Positions 36,687 to 46,022 of a DNA stretch of 64,000 nucleotides are shown piece by piece. The stretch comes from Paenibacillus sp. LHD-38 (GTDB lineage Bacteria > Bacillota > Bacilli > Paenibacillales > Paenibacillaceae). The position numbers and the translations under genes were made by a program. The notes under the pieces are model-generated. The model saw nothing but the letters and a program-made list of their open reading frames with translations, was not told the DNA's origin and did not search any database. The stretch's first letter is position 1; each line of letters opens with the position of its first letter. The stretch lies in contig NZ_JAVIFU010000018.1 in NCBI RefSeq assembly GCF_031157315.1, forward strand, positions 62,001-126,000. Reading direction: 5' to 3'.

Positions 36687-38132
36687 ATGAATATAAATAA
36701 AAAGTATCAAATTTTTATTAGTTCAACCTATACAGATTTAATCAGCGCACGAGCTAAGGTAACAGAAACAATTTTATCGATGTACCAGTTTCCTATAGGT
36801 ATGGAAATGTTCAGCGCTGGAGATGATGATCAATGGACTGTCATAAAGAGAACTATAGATATTAGTGATTATTATGTATTAATAATTGGTCATCGATATG
36901 GATCTATCACAGAGGAAGGCATTTCATACACTGAGAAAGAATTTGATTATGCGCGTGAAAAAGGACTACCTATTTTAGCTTTTATTAAAGATAGGGAAGC
37001 TGCGACAAAGCCTTCTGAAAGAGAACAAATCATGGAACTACAAAATAAGCTTGAGGAATTTGTAAAGAAAGCAACTAGAAGTAGAATGTGTAATTTTTGG
37101 AGTACTGAAGAAGAGTTGGCGTCCAAAGTTTCTATTTCATTAATGAAAGAATTTCAGGTCAATCCAGGTATTGGATGGGTTAGAGTTTCTGAAAGCAATG
37201 TTGATCAATATATTGATAATGAAATAAAAAAAAAAGATCATGAACAATTAGAGTTGGAGACCAATATTAATAATTTTCTTCTTGATAAGAAACGGCAAGG
37301 GCTAACGGATGGGACTATAAATTCATATAAAGTAGAGCTAGGAGTTTTTGAAAAATATTCAATAGGAAAACTAATAACACAAGTTGATACAGATCATATT
37401 AAGAAGTTTCTAAAATCTCGAGAAGATAATTATCGAATAAATACTAAGAGTACTATGGAAAAAATCAGAGGAGTATTACGGATTTTTTTTGAGTGGTTAG
37501 TGGAAGAAAAACTTATTAATAAAAACCCTGTATATAAAGTAAAAGCATATAGAATTCAAGAATCGAATATAGAATCTTTATTAGATGATGAAGTGAAAGA
37601 AATTCAAAATAATTGTATAACTCTTAGGGAACATGCTTTAATAAATGTGCTGCTATCGACAGGTTGTAAATTGGGCGAGATAGCAAATATTAATGTGAAA
37701 AATATTGATTGGAGTAACAATACTATCTTAATTACTAGTGCAAATCGTAGAAATAGAGTAGTAGTTCTTACAGAAGAAGCTAATAATTCTATAAAAAGGT
37801 ATTTAGATTCAAGAATTGATCAAACAGATCATTTATTTGTGTCAGAAAGAAAGCCTTATGGAGTATTAAGTGAAAGAGGTATTCAAAGAGAAATTTCAAT
37901 TATTGTGGGCAGAACTGCAATCTCAAAAAAAATATCTCCAATTACATTTCGTCATACATTTGCTAAAAGAATGCTTGAGAATGGTACCCCGATGTATGTG
38001 GTTCAATCATTATTAGGGCATAAGCGTTACAGCAGCACTTCAGAAACATACTTGAAACTAACGAATGATAATATTCATAAAATTGTTAATTCTCATGGCA
38101 AGTTAAATATGGAATCTTATCGTGACACATGA
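36687..38132 (+). CDS. DUF4062 domain fused to a tyrosine recombinase
   Basis: A 481-residue fusion in AT-rich DNA. Residues about 1-165 are DUF4062, a TIR-like fold (YQIFISSTYTDL, then MEMFSAGDDDQW, IIGHRYGSI, SYTEKEFDYA). Residues about 185-470 are a XerC/D-like recombinase with its own SAM-like core-binding domain. Catalytic positions: the first arginine is lysine (Lys328 in STGCKLGE), the histidine of the H-x-x-R box is isoleucine (Ile419), while Arg422, His445 (LLGHKRY) and Tyr455 (SETYLKL) remain. DUF4062 occurs in defence-related and STAND proteins. ATG 36687 fits the usual DUF4062 start; the ribosome site is weak (GGGTGG). Recombination activity is doubtful; it could be a DNA-binding sensor or a self-mobile defence protein. 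Confidence 0.82.
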   Translation: MNINKKYQIFISSTYTDLISARAKVTETILSMYQFPIGMEMFSAGDDDQWTVIKRTIDISDYYVLIIGHRYGSITEEGISYTEKEFDYAREKGLPILAFIKDREAATKPSEREQIMELQNKLEEFVKKATRSRMCNFWSTEEELASKVSISLMKEFQVNPGIGWVRVSESNVDQYIDNEIKKKDHEQLELETNINNFLLDKKRQGLTDGTINSYKVELGVFEKYSIGKLITQVDTDHIKKFLKSREDNYRINTKSTMEKIRGVLRIFFEWLVEEKLINKNPVYKVKAYRIQESNIESLLDDEVKEIQNNCITLREHALINVLLSTGCKLGEIANINVKNIDWSNNTILITSANRRNRVVVLTEEANNSIKRYLDSRIDQTDHLFVSERKPYGVLSERGIQREISIIVGRTAISKKISPITFRHTFAKRMLENGTPMYVVQSLLGHKRYSSTSETYLKLTNDNIHKIVNSHGKLNMESYRDT

Positions 38133-38288
38133 GGAATCGAAACATTAGTTCCAACATACCTGAGTTCAAAGGAAGGGTCATCTGACAAAGGATTGCCTTA
38201 AAACTTATTATCAGTCAGAACGGTATAATGGGTGAACGAAACCTAACGAATACGAGATGGCTCGAGGCGATTAGAAAACATAATCGAC

Positions 38289-38415
38289 AGCTGGAGTGAT
38301 TGAAGTTCGTATAGAGGGAATCCGGTTGCGGTGGGGGACGAATAGATAGCTTATTCTTTCATATAGTACGTTACTTGGAGTACATCGCTCATGTGGCGAT
38401 GTACTTCTTTGTGTT
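38289..38415. repeat. Sulfurtransferase 3' end repeat, copy 2
   Basis: The core AGCTGGAGTGATTGAAGTTC (one change from copy 1) is followed in frame by codons for SWSD, a stop, then SSYRGNPVAVGDE and stop: the remnant of a rhodanese C-terminus. Downstream is a GTACATCGC...GCGATGTAC hairpin of the type also seen in copy 4. A short unassigned open stretch at 38520-38690 has no start codon and is not called. Confidence 0.7.
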
Positions 38416-38772
38416 GTGCTCAGGGGCGTCGAAGTCAACTCGGAGTCGACGCCGGCTCCGTATAAGTATTTTCAGCCTGACCCGGACCGAGCGTCTGATG
38501 GTATGGCTTTGATACATCGCACTTAGAGAATTGAGCGATTTTTTTATACGTTTTAGAGGAGGAGCGGCTATAGACAGTTATATTCAGGCAATTGAAAAGC
38601 TGAAACCAGCAATCCGTAAGAAACAGACTGTTCTTGTTCATGTCATAATAAGAGGAGGGCGAACCATTTTTGAGTGGCTGGAGGAGTGAGTTATATAGAA
38701 AGTGGTAATGATTTACTATAGGAAGCCGAGAAATCAATGATGAATCCATTTGGCTCCAGAAAGGTGTAAGAA

Positions 38773-40020
38773 ATGATAAATGCCAAAGAAACAAAAAAAT
38801 GGAAAAGGGATATTATTCTTTTTTTGAGCAGTCAAACCATATCGTTATTTGGTTCTGCATTAGTTCAATATGCGATTATGTGGCACGTGACGCTTACTAC
38901 AAAATCAGGTCTTATGATGACGCTATTTATCGTCTGCGGGTTCATTCCTACTTTTCTGTTATCGCCGTTTGCCGGTGTGTGGGCGGACCGATTCAACCGA
39001 AAATATCTGATTATAATATCGGATGCCATGATCGCTATTGTTACGCTGCTGCTCGCTCTCACATTTTTACTGGGATATGACGCGCCCTGGTTGTTGTTTG
39101 TCATTGCCGCCGTCCGCGCGCTCGGAGCAGGTATTCAAACGCCTGCAGTGGGAGCGATATTACCGCAAATTGTGCCTGAGGATAAGCTGACAAAGATCAA
39201 TGGAATAAACGGAACACTTCAGGCGCTGATGATGTTCGTTGCGCCTATTGTCAGCGCAACGCTGCTTTCCATGGCAACTATCGAAGCTATTTTCTTTATC
39301 GATGTTGTCACAGCGGTGATCGCGATCTTTACATTATTTTTCTTTCTCAAAATCCCTTTGCACCAAAAGGCGTCGGATAAACAAACGACAAGTTATTTGG
39401 ATGACTTCAAGCAGGGATTAAATTATATTAAGAATCATAGCTTTCTGAAAACCTTTTTTATTTTTTTCGCCTTTTTCTTTGTATTAATGGCTCCGGCCGC
39501 GTTTTTAACGCCGCTGCAAGTCACTCGCAGCTTCGGAGATGATTATTGGCGATTGACGGCCATTGAAATTGCTTTTTCAATCGGGATGATGGCCGGTGGA
39601 GCCATAATCGCATCATGGGGCGGCTTCCGAAACAAAGTCTATACGATGACTTTCGGTAACCTGATTATGGGCGTATGCACGTTAGTTTTGGGCATTGTTC
39701 CGATATTCTGGATTTACTTAATGGTGATGGCTGTATTCGGCGTTGCAATACCATTGGCGAATACGCCAACGACCGTCTTGCTGCAGGAAAAGGTGGATCC
39801 GAATTATATGGGTCGCATTTTCGGCGTATTCGGTATGATATCGACTTCGATGATGCCAATTGGCATGCTGATTTTTGGCCCGCTTGCGGATGTGATTGAG
39901 ATTGAATGGCTGCTTGTTGGGACCGGATTGTTAATGGTTATTCTGGCCATATTCTTCGCTGGTAACAAACGCTTAATTGAAGCCGGAATGCCTGCAACCA
40001 AGGAAGCATTGCAAGAGTGA
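38773..40020 (+). CDS. MFS efflux transporter
   Basis: A 415-residue major facilitator with about 12 hydrophobic helices. The FAGVWADRFNRKYLI loop between helices 2 and 3 is the family motif (G-x-x-x-D-R), and QTPAVGAILPQIVPEDKLTKINGINGT is characteristic of the MFS_3/EntS-like drug or siderophore exporters. AAAGG lies before ATG 38773. It stands alone between two copies of the sulfurtransferase 3' repeat. The substrate is unknown, perhaps a macrolide or siderophore. Confidence 0.85.
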   Translation: MINAKETKKWKRDIILFLSSQTISLFGSALVQYAIMWHVTLTTKSGLMMTLFIVCGFIPTFLLSPFAGVWADRFNRKYLIIISDAMIAIVTLLLALTFLLGYDAPWLLFVIAAVRALGAGIQTPAVGAILPQIVPEDKLTKINGINGTLQALMMFVAPIVSATLLSMATIEAIFFIDVVTAVIAIFTLFFFLKIPLHQKASDKQTTSYLDDFKQGLNYIKNHSFLKTFFIFFAFFFVLMAPAAFLTPLQVTRSFGDDYWRLTAIEIAFSIGMMAGGAIIASWGGFRNKVYTMTFGNLIMGVCTLVLGIVPIFWIYLMVMAVFGVAIPLANTPTTVLLQEKVDPNYMGRIFGVFGMISTSMMPIGMLIFGPLADVIEIEWLLVGTGLLMVILAIFFAGNKRLIEAGMPATKEALQE

Positions 40021-40034
40021 GTAATGAATTTTGC

Positions 40035-40215
40035 AGCTGGAGTGATTGGAGTTCTGATAAGGGGAATCCGGTTGCTACAAGGGATGAGTAATGACTGAGA
40101 AATCCCGTCAGACGGGCGTTCTGAGTGCATCGCCACTTGAGGCGAGTGTCTTGGTATTGTATTTAGAATGGCCTCGATTCAACACGAAATCAACGTTCAC
40201 TCTTTGAAAGTAAGC
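40035..40215. repeat. Sulfurtransferase 3' end repeat, copy 3
   Basis: The 20-base core AGCTGGAGTGATTGGAGTTC is identical to copy 1 and encodes SWSDWSSDKGNPVATRDE before TAA: a rhodanese C-terminus without the rest of the gene. It starts 14 bases after the MFS stop. The following 130 bases match the tail of copy 1 (CCCGTCAGACGGG, CACTTGAGGCGAGTG, TCAACACGAAATCAAC). Confidence 0.78.
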
Positions 40216-40363
40216 AACGATGGAATGATAACTTAGACGGTTTCATCTACCTGATGCTCAGTGCGCAAAGTCCGGCGTATATCGGCTACCTTGCAGGGCT
40301 TCCGTTTATGGGAGAAGATAAATAAACAGGGAAGACGGTTTGTGCATTCAAGGCTTGTACCGG

Positions 40364-40404
40364 CTGTTGACGGCTTGACTTCAACCGTAAACAGCTGTTT
40401 TTTT
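40364..40404 (+). terminator. Terminator-like hairpin
   Basis: CTGTTGACGG and CCGTAAACAG pair with one mismatch, followed by CTGTTTTTTT. The gene it served seems lost. Confidence 0.6.
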
Positions 40405-40526
40405 GACCACATAGGAAAGTTTAATTTCGCTAAGCATGAAAGCGAAATGGACTTTCTTATTGGAAATAAAGCCCACCTTTAGAATACGCACATAAAGAAA
40501 GTCAAGCGACTTTGTCGACAGTCTGA

Positions 40527-40549
40527 AACCACCCGTTGAACGGGTGGTT
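40527..40549 (-). terminator. Perfect hairpin after cdaR
   Basis: AACCACCCG and CGGGTGGTT are exact arms. Read on the minus strand it follows the cdaR stop and precedes TTTCAG, so it may end that transcript. It could alternatively be an IS-end hairpin. Confidence 0.4.
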
Positions 40550-40561
40550 ACGTGATTCGCG

Positions 40562-41667
40562 TTACTTACCGGAATGGCTATTTTTTTGAAACATCCAAAC
40601 TGCTAGCTGTAAAGAAACGGCATCTTTAAAAAGCTGAGGATCATATCCTGTTTCTTCTTTAATTCTCTTTAGGCGATAAATAAGCGTATTCCGATGAATA
40701 TATAACGCTTTGGCCGTTTCAGCTATGTTTAAATCAGATTCAAAAAAAGCTTGCAACGTCTGTATATATTTGTATGATATATTTGGGAATATTCGCTGCA
40801 AATATCTTTGTTTTAAAGCTTCATCCATTTGATGGACAAGCGCCTTGGTTTCGATATCGGAGTAAGGAATAATCAACCGTTCATCATCCCCAATGAACAG
40901 GGCAAGATCCGATTCCTGGAAAGCGATGGAGATCTTATTCAGTTCATGGACTTGGGAGGTATATCCGATTTTGAACTGGATTCCCATTCGCTCAAGTGTC
41001 TCTTTCATAAATAGCAGTTTATTGGTTGTCTTCTTCTCGGGAAGCCCGGACATCAGAATAAAAAGCCTGTTTACATTAAGAAAACCAACTAAATATTGGC
41101 CTTCACTTATGATATCTTCTATTTTTTTTATAAGTATTTGATTTTGAACCGTTCTTTCCTTGATTTCAATAATACATACGTTACGTTATAAGGAGGAGAC
41201 AGCTGGATATGAAGCAAATTCAGCCAATGATCGATCGCTTCAAAGTCTGGCTCAGCTTTAATTAGCACTTCAATAATCATTTCTGTTGTCCGCTGCTTCC
41301 ATTCCATCTGTAAAGCAAGGAAGGATTGTTTAATCATCAGTTCGGTTGTCATCTTCACCAAACCGCCAAATTCTTCGACTTCTTTCGGTTCCCCAGTAAT
41401 TCCAATGACACCGATGATTTTATTTTGGAATTCAATCGGAAGGTTGATTCCTGTCAGAGTGCCTTCCCATTGAACTGTATTTTCACTGGTAATAATTATA
41501 GGTTTGCCTGTTCGAATCACCTCCAGAGCTCCTTCATGCACTTGTTTGATTCGCGTCGGGTCTCCGGAAGATATAATGATTCCCGTTTTGTCCATAATAT
41601 TTATATTCCGGTTCAATCGGTTCATTGTTTCTTTAACTATAGTTTCTGCAATTTCACGAGTAAGCAT
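40562..41667 (-). pseudogene. cdaR: CdaR-type sugar diacid regulator, frameshifted
   Basis: On the minus strand the first ORF (41667 to 41128) is the sugar diacid recognition domain (MLTREIAETIVKETM, GVIGITGEP). The second (41053 to 40562) carries the PucR-type helix-turn-helix (NIAETAKALYIHRNTLIYRL). The two are in different frames. Re-reading with one base restored around 41168-41173 gives a continuous IEIKERTVQNQILIKKIEDI. So a single deletion breaks the gene, or the assembly has an error. CdaR activates glycerate and glucarate genes; the gntP permease and glycerate kinase nearby are its natural targets. Confidence 0.8.
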
Positions 41668-41790
41668 ATCTTTACCTGCCTTTTTAGAAATTGTTTAAAT
41701 TGTACAAAAAAAGAAGGTATTATTAATCGATTTTTATTTAGTTTACACGATGCTTTATGCTTTATCACTATATATAATGAATAACATAGT

Positions 41791-41804
41791 TGAAAGCGCT
41801 TCCT
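41791..41804. promoter_or_regulatory. Perfect cre site
   Basis: TGAAAGCGCTTCCT matches the cre consensus at all 14 positions, upstream of the decayed kinase copy and gntP. CcpA control of this glycerate locus is likely. Confidence 0.65.
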
Positions 41805-41826
41805 TAAAAGCGTGAAAAGGGGTGTT

Positions 41827-42165
41827 TCTTATTAAAATTGTAATCTCACGCGCAATAAGGGGCAACGCTTCAAACGGTTGAAATCTGGATAAAAAATGAG
41901 TTATTGGGTAGTCTTAGTTCAGGGGTTCAAATGTATAACATGCCGGGAGCCGGAGCGGCATGCGGGCTTGACGGAGCGTTTCAAGCGTTCTTTCCTGCTA
42001 CTATGAAGCGAGGAGTTGATGCCGTCATTGAATATTCAAGGCTCCGCGACCACTTGCGATGGGGCGCTCCGATGCGATAGAAAGAGCGCTGGAGTTGCAG
42101 GCCCAAACAGCCGAACAGGTCATCCGAACTTATACGGCCAATAAAAGCACATTTATTTGCGTGAG
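41827..42165 (+). pseudogene. Decayed glycerate kinase copy
   Basis: Pieces of the glycerate kinase gene appear in order: the start (ATTAAAATTGTAATCTCACG), then a jump to the GCAACGCTTCAAACGGTTG segment, the GGAGCGTTTCAAGCGTTCTTTC segment, and the end (CAAACAGCCGAACAGGTCAT). They match the intact copy at 43882-45063 closely, with internal deletions and frame changes. It is a duplicate on the other side of gntP. The rest of 41668-42320 shows no other gene. Confidence 0.85.
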
Positions 42166-42320
42166 TATGAAAGCCCTTTCAGATATGAAATCTTCTTGCA
42201 TTCATTTGGTAAGGTTATTCCCGCCTTCGTGCGTCGAATAAAAATATAGAATAGTTATTTTTACAAACGTATTCGTTAAGACACATGGTGTAATGACAGT
42301 AATATTAGGAGGGTTAAATC

Positions 42321-43658
42321 ATGAGTAGCTTAACATATTTAGTTCTTTGTCTGCTTTTTTCTATTGCTTTAATTGTATTTCTTATTATGAAGACAAAGTT
42401 GAGTGCATTTATAGCATTGATTATTTCCGGGTTCACACTTGGTATTTTAGCGGGTATGCCTCTTGGTGAGATTGCTACTTCGTTTCAAAAAGGTATGGGG
42501 AATACCCTGGGATTCCTTGCCACTGTTCTCGGTCTTGGAACAGTTCTTGGAAAGATGCTTGAGGTTTCAGGTGGAGCACAGCGTCTTGCAAGAACATTAA
42601 TCGGGGCCTTTGGTGAAAAAAAAGCTCATTGGGCAATGATGATTGTAGGCTTTATATGTGGTATACCCGTATTCTTTCAAGTTGGTTTGGTCTTATTAAT
42701 TCCTGTAATATTTAGTGTTGCTCTTCAAACAAAGATGTCGCTTGTTAAAATCGGAGTTCCTGTTGCAGCTGCTTTAATGACAGTTCATTGCTTGCTACCA
42801 CCACATCCTGCTGCTTTAGCAATTGTTGGAATACTTAATGCTGACGTTGGAACCGTTATTGTATGGTCCTTAATTGTAGGATTACCTGCCGCAATTTTAG
42901 GAGGCCCTGTTTTTAGTAATATAGTTTCAAGGTTTGTAAAGGTAAATCCTCCTAAGCATCTTTTCAAGAGCGAACTTATACCGGATGAAAAGCTTCCAAC
43001 ATTCGGAATAACACTATTTACAATACTTTTACCAATGTTAATTATGGTATTAAAAACCATTGTTGAATTAACAGCTCCTGAAAATGCTTCTTATTTACCG
43101 ATCATTGAATTCTTGGGTAATCCAATCTCTGCACTTTTAATTTCTGTAATTTTCTCATATTTTAGTCTTGGTTTTTCAAGGGGTATGAATATGGAAGATA
43201 TACTGAAGCTAACTGAAGGCAGCTTTGGGCCTGTAGCAGGCATACTGCTTGTTATAGGTGCAGGTGGAGCATTTAATCAGGTGCTTCAGGACAGTGGAAT
43301 AGGAAAGGTACTTGGAACTGTTCTTGCAAACCTAGATATGAATCCTATAGTATTAGCATGGCTGGTTGCCCTTATAATGAGAGCTGCTGTAGGTTCTGCT
43401 ACTGTTTCAATGATGACGGCAGCCGGCATAATTTTACCTCTTTTACCTAATTATCCTGGAATTAATCCAGCGATTATATGTGTAGCTATTGGTGCAGGAG
43501 CAATTGGACTCTCCCATGTAAATGACTCAGGTTACTGGACGGTTAAAGAATTCTACGGAATGACAGTACAAGATGCATTAAAGTGTTATACAACTGCTAC
43601 TACTGTTGCATCAGTGGTTGCATTGATAGGAACACTGATTTTAGGAAGCTTAATTTAA
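42321..43658 (+). CDS. GntP-family gluconate/glycerate permease
   Basis: A 445-residue membrane transporter with 12 or more helices. PVFFQVGLVLLIPVIF, HCLLPPHPAALAIVG and a late MRAAVGSATVSMMTAAGI segment are typical of the GntP/Gnt-H+ symporter family. It imports gluconate-type acids or glycerate in symport with protons. TTAGGAGGG precedes ATG 42321. It lies between a decayed and an intact glycerate kinase gene, which favours glycerate or glucarate breakdown products as cargo. Confidence 0.88.
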   Translation: MSSLTYLVLCLLFSIALIVFLIMKTKLSAFIALIISGFTLGILAGMPLGEIATSFQKGMGNTLGFLATVLGLGTVLGKMLEVSGGAQRLARTLIGAFGEKKAHWAMMIVGFICGIPVFFQVGLVLLIPVIFSVALQTKMSLVKIGVPVAAALMTVHCLLPPHPAALAIVGILNADVGTVIVWSLIVGLPAAILGGPVFSNIVSRFVKVNPPKHLFKSELIPDEKLPTFGITLFTILLPMLIMVLKTIVELTAPENASYLPIIEFLGNPISALLISVIFSYFSLGFSRGMNMEDILKLTEGSFGPVAGILLVIGAGGAFNQVLQDSGIGKVLGTVLANLDMNPIVLAWLVALIMRAAVGSATVSMMTAAGIILPLLPNYPGINPAIICVAIGAGAIGLSHVNDSGYWTVKEFYGMTVQDALKCYTTATTVASVVALIGTLILGSLI

Positions 43659-43841
43659 TGCTAAAAACTATATAAATTGAACTAACCTTTTTACTGCCTT
43701 CATTACCTTTATTTTAGGACGTAATGATATATGAAAAGTTATATAATATATCCAAAAAAAATCGTAGATTTGCATTTTTTTTGGACATCGTACATGAAGA
43801 TTTATATTGATTCACTAAGTATAATAAAAGCATGATGCGGT

Positions 43842-43855
43842 TGAAAACGATTTCT
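43842..43855. promoter_or_regulatory. cre-like site before glycerate kinase
   Basis: TGAAAACGATTTCT matches the cre consensus at 13 of 14 positions. A TATAAT lies at 43820-43825. Confidence 0.5.
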
Positions 43856-43881
43856 TCGAATCAAGCTAGGGGGTGTTTTTT

Positions 43882-45063
43882 ATTAACATTGTAATCGCAC
43901 CGGATTCTTTCAAAGGAAGCGTCTCTGCTGTGGAGGCTGCTGCTGCGATCGAGAAAGGAATTAAAAATTACGTTCCTCATGCGAAAACAGTTTTGGTACC
44001 GGTTGCGGACGGCGGGGAAGGTACACTTGACAGTCTCGTAGCTGCGACTGGAGGAAAGAAAGTCCATGTGAAAGTAAAAGGTCCATTAGGTACCCCGGTT
44101 CAAGCTATGTATGGCTTGCAGGGTGACGGAAAAACATGCGTTATCGAGATGGCCAGCGCTTCAGGCATATGCCTGGTTTCTGACGACCGGAAAGATCCGA
44201 TGGCGACAACAACCTATGGAACGGGCGAGCTCATCAGGAGAGCGCTCGATGACGGATGCCGGAATTTTATTTTAGCGATCGGTGGAAGCGCTACAAATGA
44301 TGGCGGGATCGGGATGCTGCAGGCGCTGGGAATGCGGCTGCTTGATTCCTCCGGGGAATCCGTTGGTTTCGGTGGAGGGGAATTGGACCGAATCGCCATC
44401 ATCGACGATAGCGAGTGGGATCACCGAATTGCCGAGTCTACCTTTTTAATCGCATCGGATGTGAAAAATCCTTTAATCGGTCCCAATGGCGCCACTTTCG
44501 TTTTTGGCCCGCAAAAAGGGGCAACGCCTGAAACGGTTGAAATCCTGGATAAAAAAATGCATTATTGGGCAGACATAGTTCAAAAGAAGACAGGGATTCG
44601 GATGCATGACATGCCGGGGGCCGGAGCGGCAGGCGGGCTTGGCGGAGCGTTTCAAGCGTTCTTTCCTGCTGATATGAAGCGGGGAATCGATGTCGTCATT
44701 GAATATACAAGGCTTCGAGACCACTTGCGGGAGGCAGATCTTGTCTTTACGGGAGAAGGGCAAATCGATTTTCAGACGGCGTCCGGGAAAACACCTGTGG
44801 GAGTGGCACAAGCAGCACAGAAGTTCGGCATTCCGACTTTCGTTCTTGCCGGATCCATAGGCAGAGGAATAGAAGAACTGTACGAATACGGCATTCATAG
44901 TATTCATAGTATTGTGAACGCTCCGATGTCGCTGCAGGCAGCGATAGAAAGTGCGCCGGAGCTGCTGGCCCAAACAGCCGAACAGGTCATCCGAACATAT
45001 ATGGCCAATAGACCCGTAAATGGAACTGTCGGAAACGAAGTTAATAAACAGCGGAATTGGTGA
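43882..45063 (+). CDS. garK: Glycerate 2-kinase, apparent ATT start
   Basis: A kinase of 393 residues (GarK/GlxK family) that phosphorylates D-glycerate. Family motifs: IVIAPDSFKGSVSA at the N-terminus, VADGGEGTLDSL, GGSATNDGGIGML and PGAGAAGGLGGAF. The family normally begins MKIVIAPDSFKGS; here the matching codon is ATT at 43882, six bases after AGGGGGTG. The only canonical in-frame start is GTG 43873, which lies inside that ribosome site and is unlikely. The decayed copy at 41.8 kb also has ATT there, so the rare start is conserved. It ends overlapping a gap remnant by GTGA. Confidence 0.87.
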   Translation: MNIVIAPDSFKGSVSAVEAAAAIEKGIKNYVPHAKTVLVPVADGGEGTLDSLVAATGGKKVHVKVKGPLGTPVQAMYGLQGDGKTCVIEMASASGICLVSDDRKDPMATTTYGTGELIRRALDDGCRNFILAIGGSATNDGGIGMLQALGMRLLDSSGESVGFGGGELDRIAIIDDSEWDHRIAESTFLIASDVKNPLIGPNGATFVFGPQKGATPETVEILDKKMHYWADIVQKKTGIRMHDMPGAGAAGGLGGAFQAFFPADMKRGIDVVIEYTRLRDHLREADLVFTGEGQIDFQTASGKTPVGVAQAAQKFGIPTFVLAGSIGRGIEELYEYGIHSIHSIVNAPMSLQAAIESAPELLAQTAEQVIRTYMANRPVNGTVGNEVNKQRNW

Positions 45064-45393
45064 GAGGGATTGGCGTAAGCGGAATGGGGAGAATTGGCCG
45101 AATGCTTGTAAGAATTTTTTTTCCGACCCTATACATGTCCGCTAATGCTCCCGTGGCGAGATCTAGGAATTGATCTGGTAATCGACGCGACGGGCAAGTT
45201 CAATGATCGTACAGGGGCATCCCGGCATTTTGCCGCTGGTGCGTCTCATGTCATCATTACCGCTCCGGGGAAGCAGATGGATCTGACTGTCGTAATGGGC
45301 GTCAATGACCGCCGTTATGATCCTGCCAAGCATCGGCTTTTGTCCGCCGCTTCCTCCACGGGCTTCTTGCTCTCTAAGTCCTCCCAAGCGTAG
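45060..45393 (+). pseudogene. Glyceraldehyde-3-phosphate dehydrogenase remnant
   Basis: The start reads [15 protein letters not shown], the NAD-binding motif of GAPDH; then a deletion and frame change; then [36 protein letters not shown] and the region before the active site. The catalytic SCTTNC is replaced by SSTGFLLSK and the rest is missing. It is a truncated, inactive gene. Together with the kinase it would have formed a triose/glycerate module. Confidence 0.85.
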
Positions 45394-45429
45394 CTAAGTG
45401 GGATCGCTGCACATGGGTTTGGGCATATT

Positions 45430-45640
45430 CTCCGAGGCATTCCCGCCGCGCTGCTCCGAACACCTGCTTTTTGGCTTTGGAACCTACTGAACATAGCTGT
45501 TCGTGGGGGGATAAGCAGCTGGAGTAATTGGAGTTCTAGCCATGAGAGCCCTGTTGCGACTGGTGACGAAGAGAAGGAGTAATTGACATTGTAGTATGTG
45601 ACTCGAAGTACATCGCTCATACAGCAGCGATGTACTCTTT
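45430..45640. repeat. Sulfurtransferase 3' end repeat, copy 4 (longer remnant)
   Basis: The core AGCTGGAGTAATTGGAGTTC (45517-45536) encodes SWSNWSSSHESPVATGDEEKE before TAA. Upstream, GCTCCGAACACC...TTGGCTTTG matches the part of the sulfurtransferase gene that follows the active cysteine, in a decayed form. Downstream is a GTACATCGCTC...GCGATGTAC hairpin like copy 2. Confidence 0.72.
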
Positions 45641-45794
45641 GCGCTGTATTAGGTGCCGAGACGAGCGCATGCTCGTAAACTCTTAATAGACACTATGATG
45701 TCTGTGCCTTCCTAATCTGAGTACTCTGATCCTTACGACAATTCAACCCTTTCACATCGAAGTAGAATTGTTTCGTATAGGTTGTATTTGTCGC

Positions 45795-46022
45795 CTATTT
45801 CGGCATGAACATCTCGCGAAACTCATCCAACTCCAACTACGTCGATTTTCTGATCATGCGTAGGATGAGACCAAGCAGCGGAAAGAAGCCGATTTTTCGA
45901 TTCCGCTTAAAATCCCGCTCATTCTTCTTCGTACTTTCTTCGAATTCGTCGCTTCTCATCTTGGTGAATACACGCTGAAATATGGTTTTTTCGTATTTTT
46001 CACGCACTATCATCCATTTCTA
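45795..46022 (-). pseudogene. IS4-type transposase N-terminal remnant
   Basis: The minus strand reads REKYEKTIFQRVFTKMRSDE, then DFKRNRKIGFFPLLGLILRM and LELDEFREMFMP, interrupted by two stop codons. This resembles the N-terminus of IS4-family transposases. The catalytic DDE part is absent. The flanking 45640-45790 and 46030-46290 stretches show no gene. Confidence 0.55.

Noticed and set aside
38520-38690. Open stretch reading LRELSDFFIRF ... TIFEWLEE
   Set aside because: No start codon and no recognised family; may be a gene remnant but cannot be supported.
40220-40326. Open stretch reading DGFIYLMLSAQSPAYIGYL before a stop
   Set aside because: Looks like the end of a lost gene but has no start and no identifiable family.
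45315-45620. 101-residue minus-strand ORF
   Set aside because: It is the reverse of the gap remnant and the sulfurtransferase remnant.
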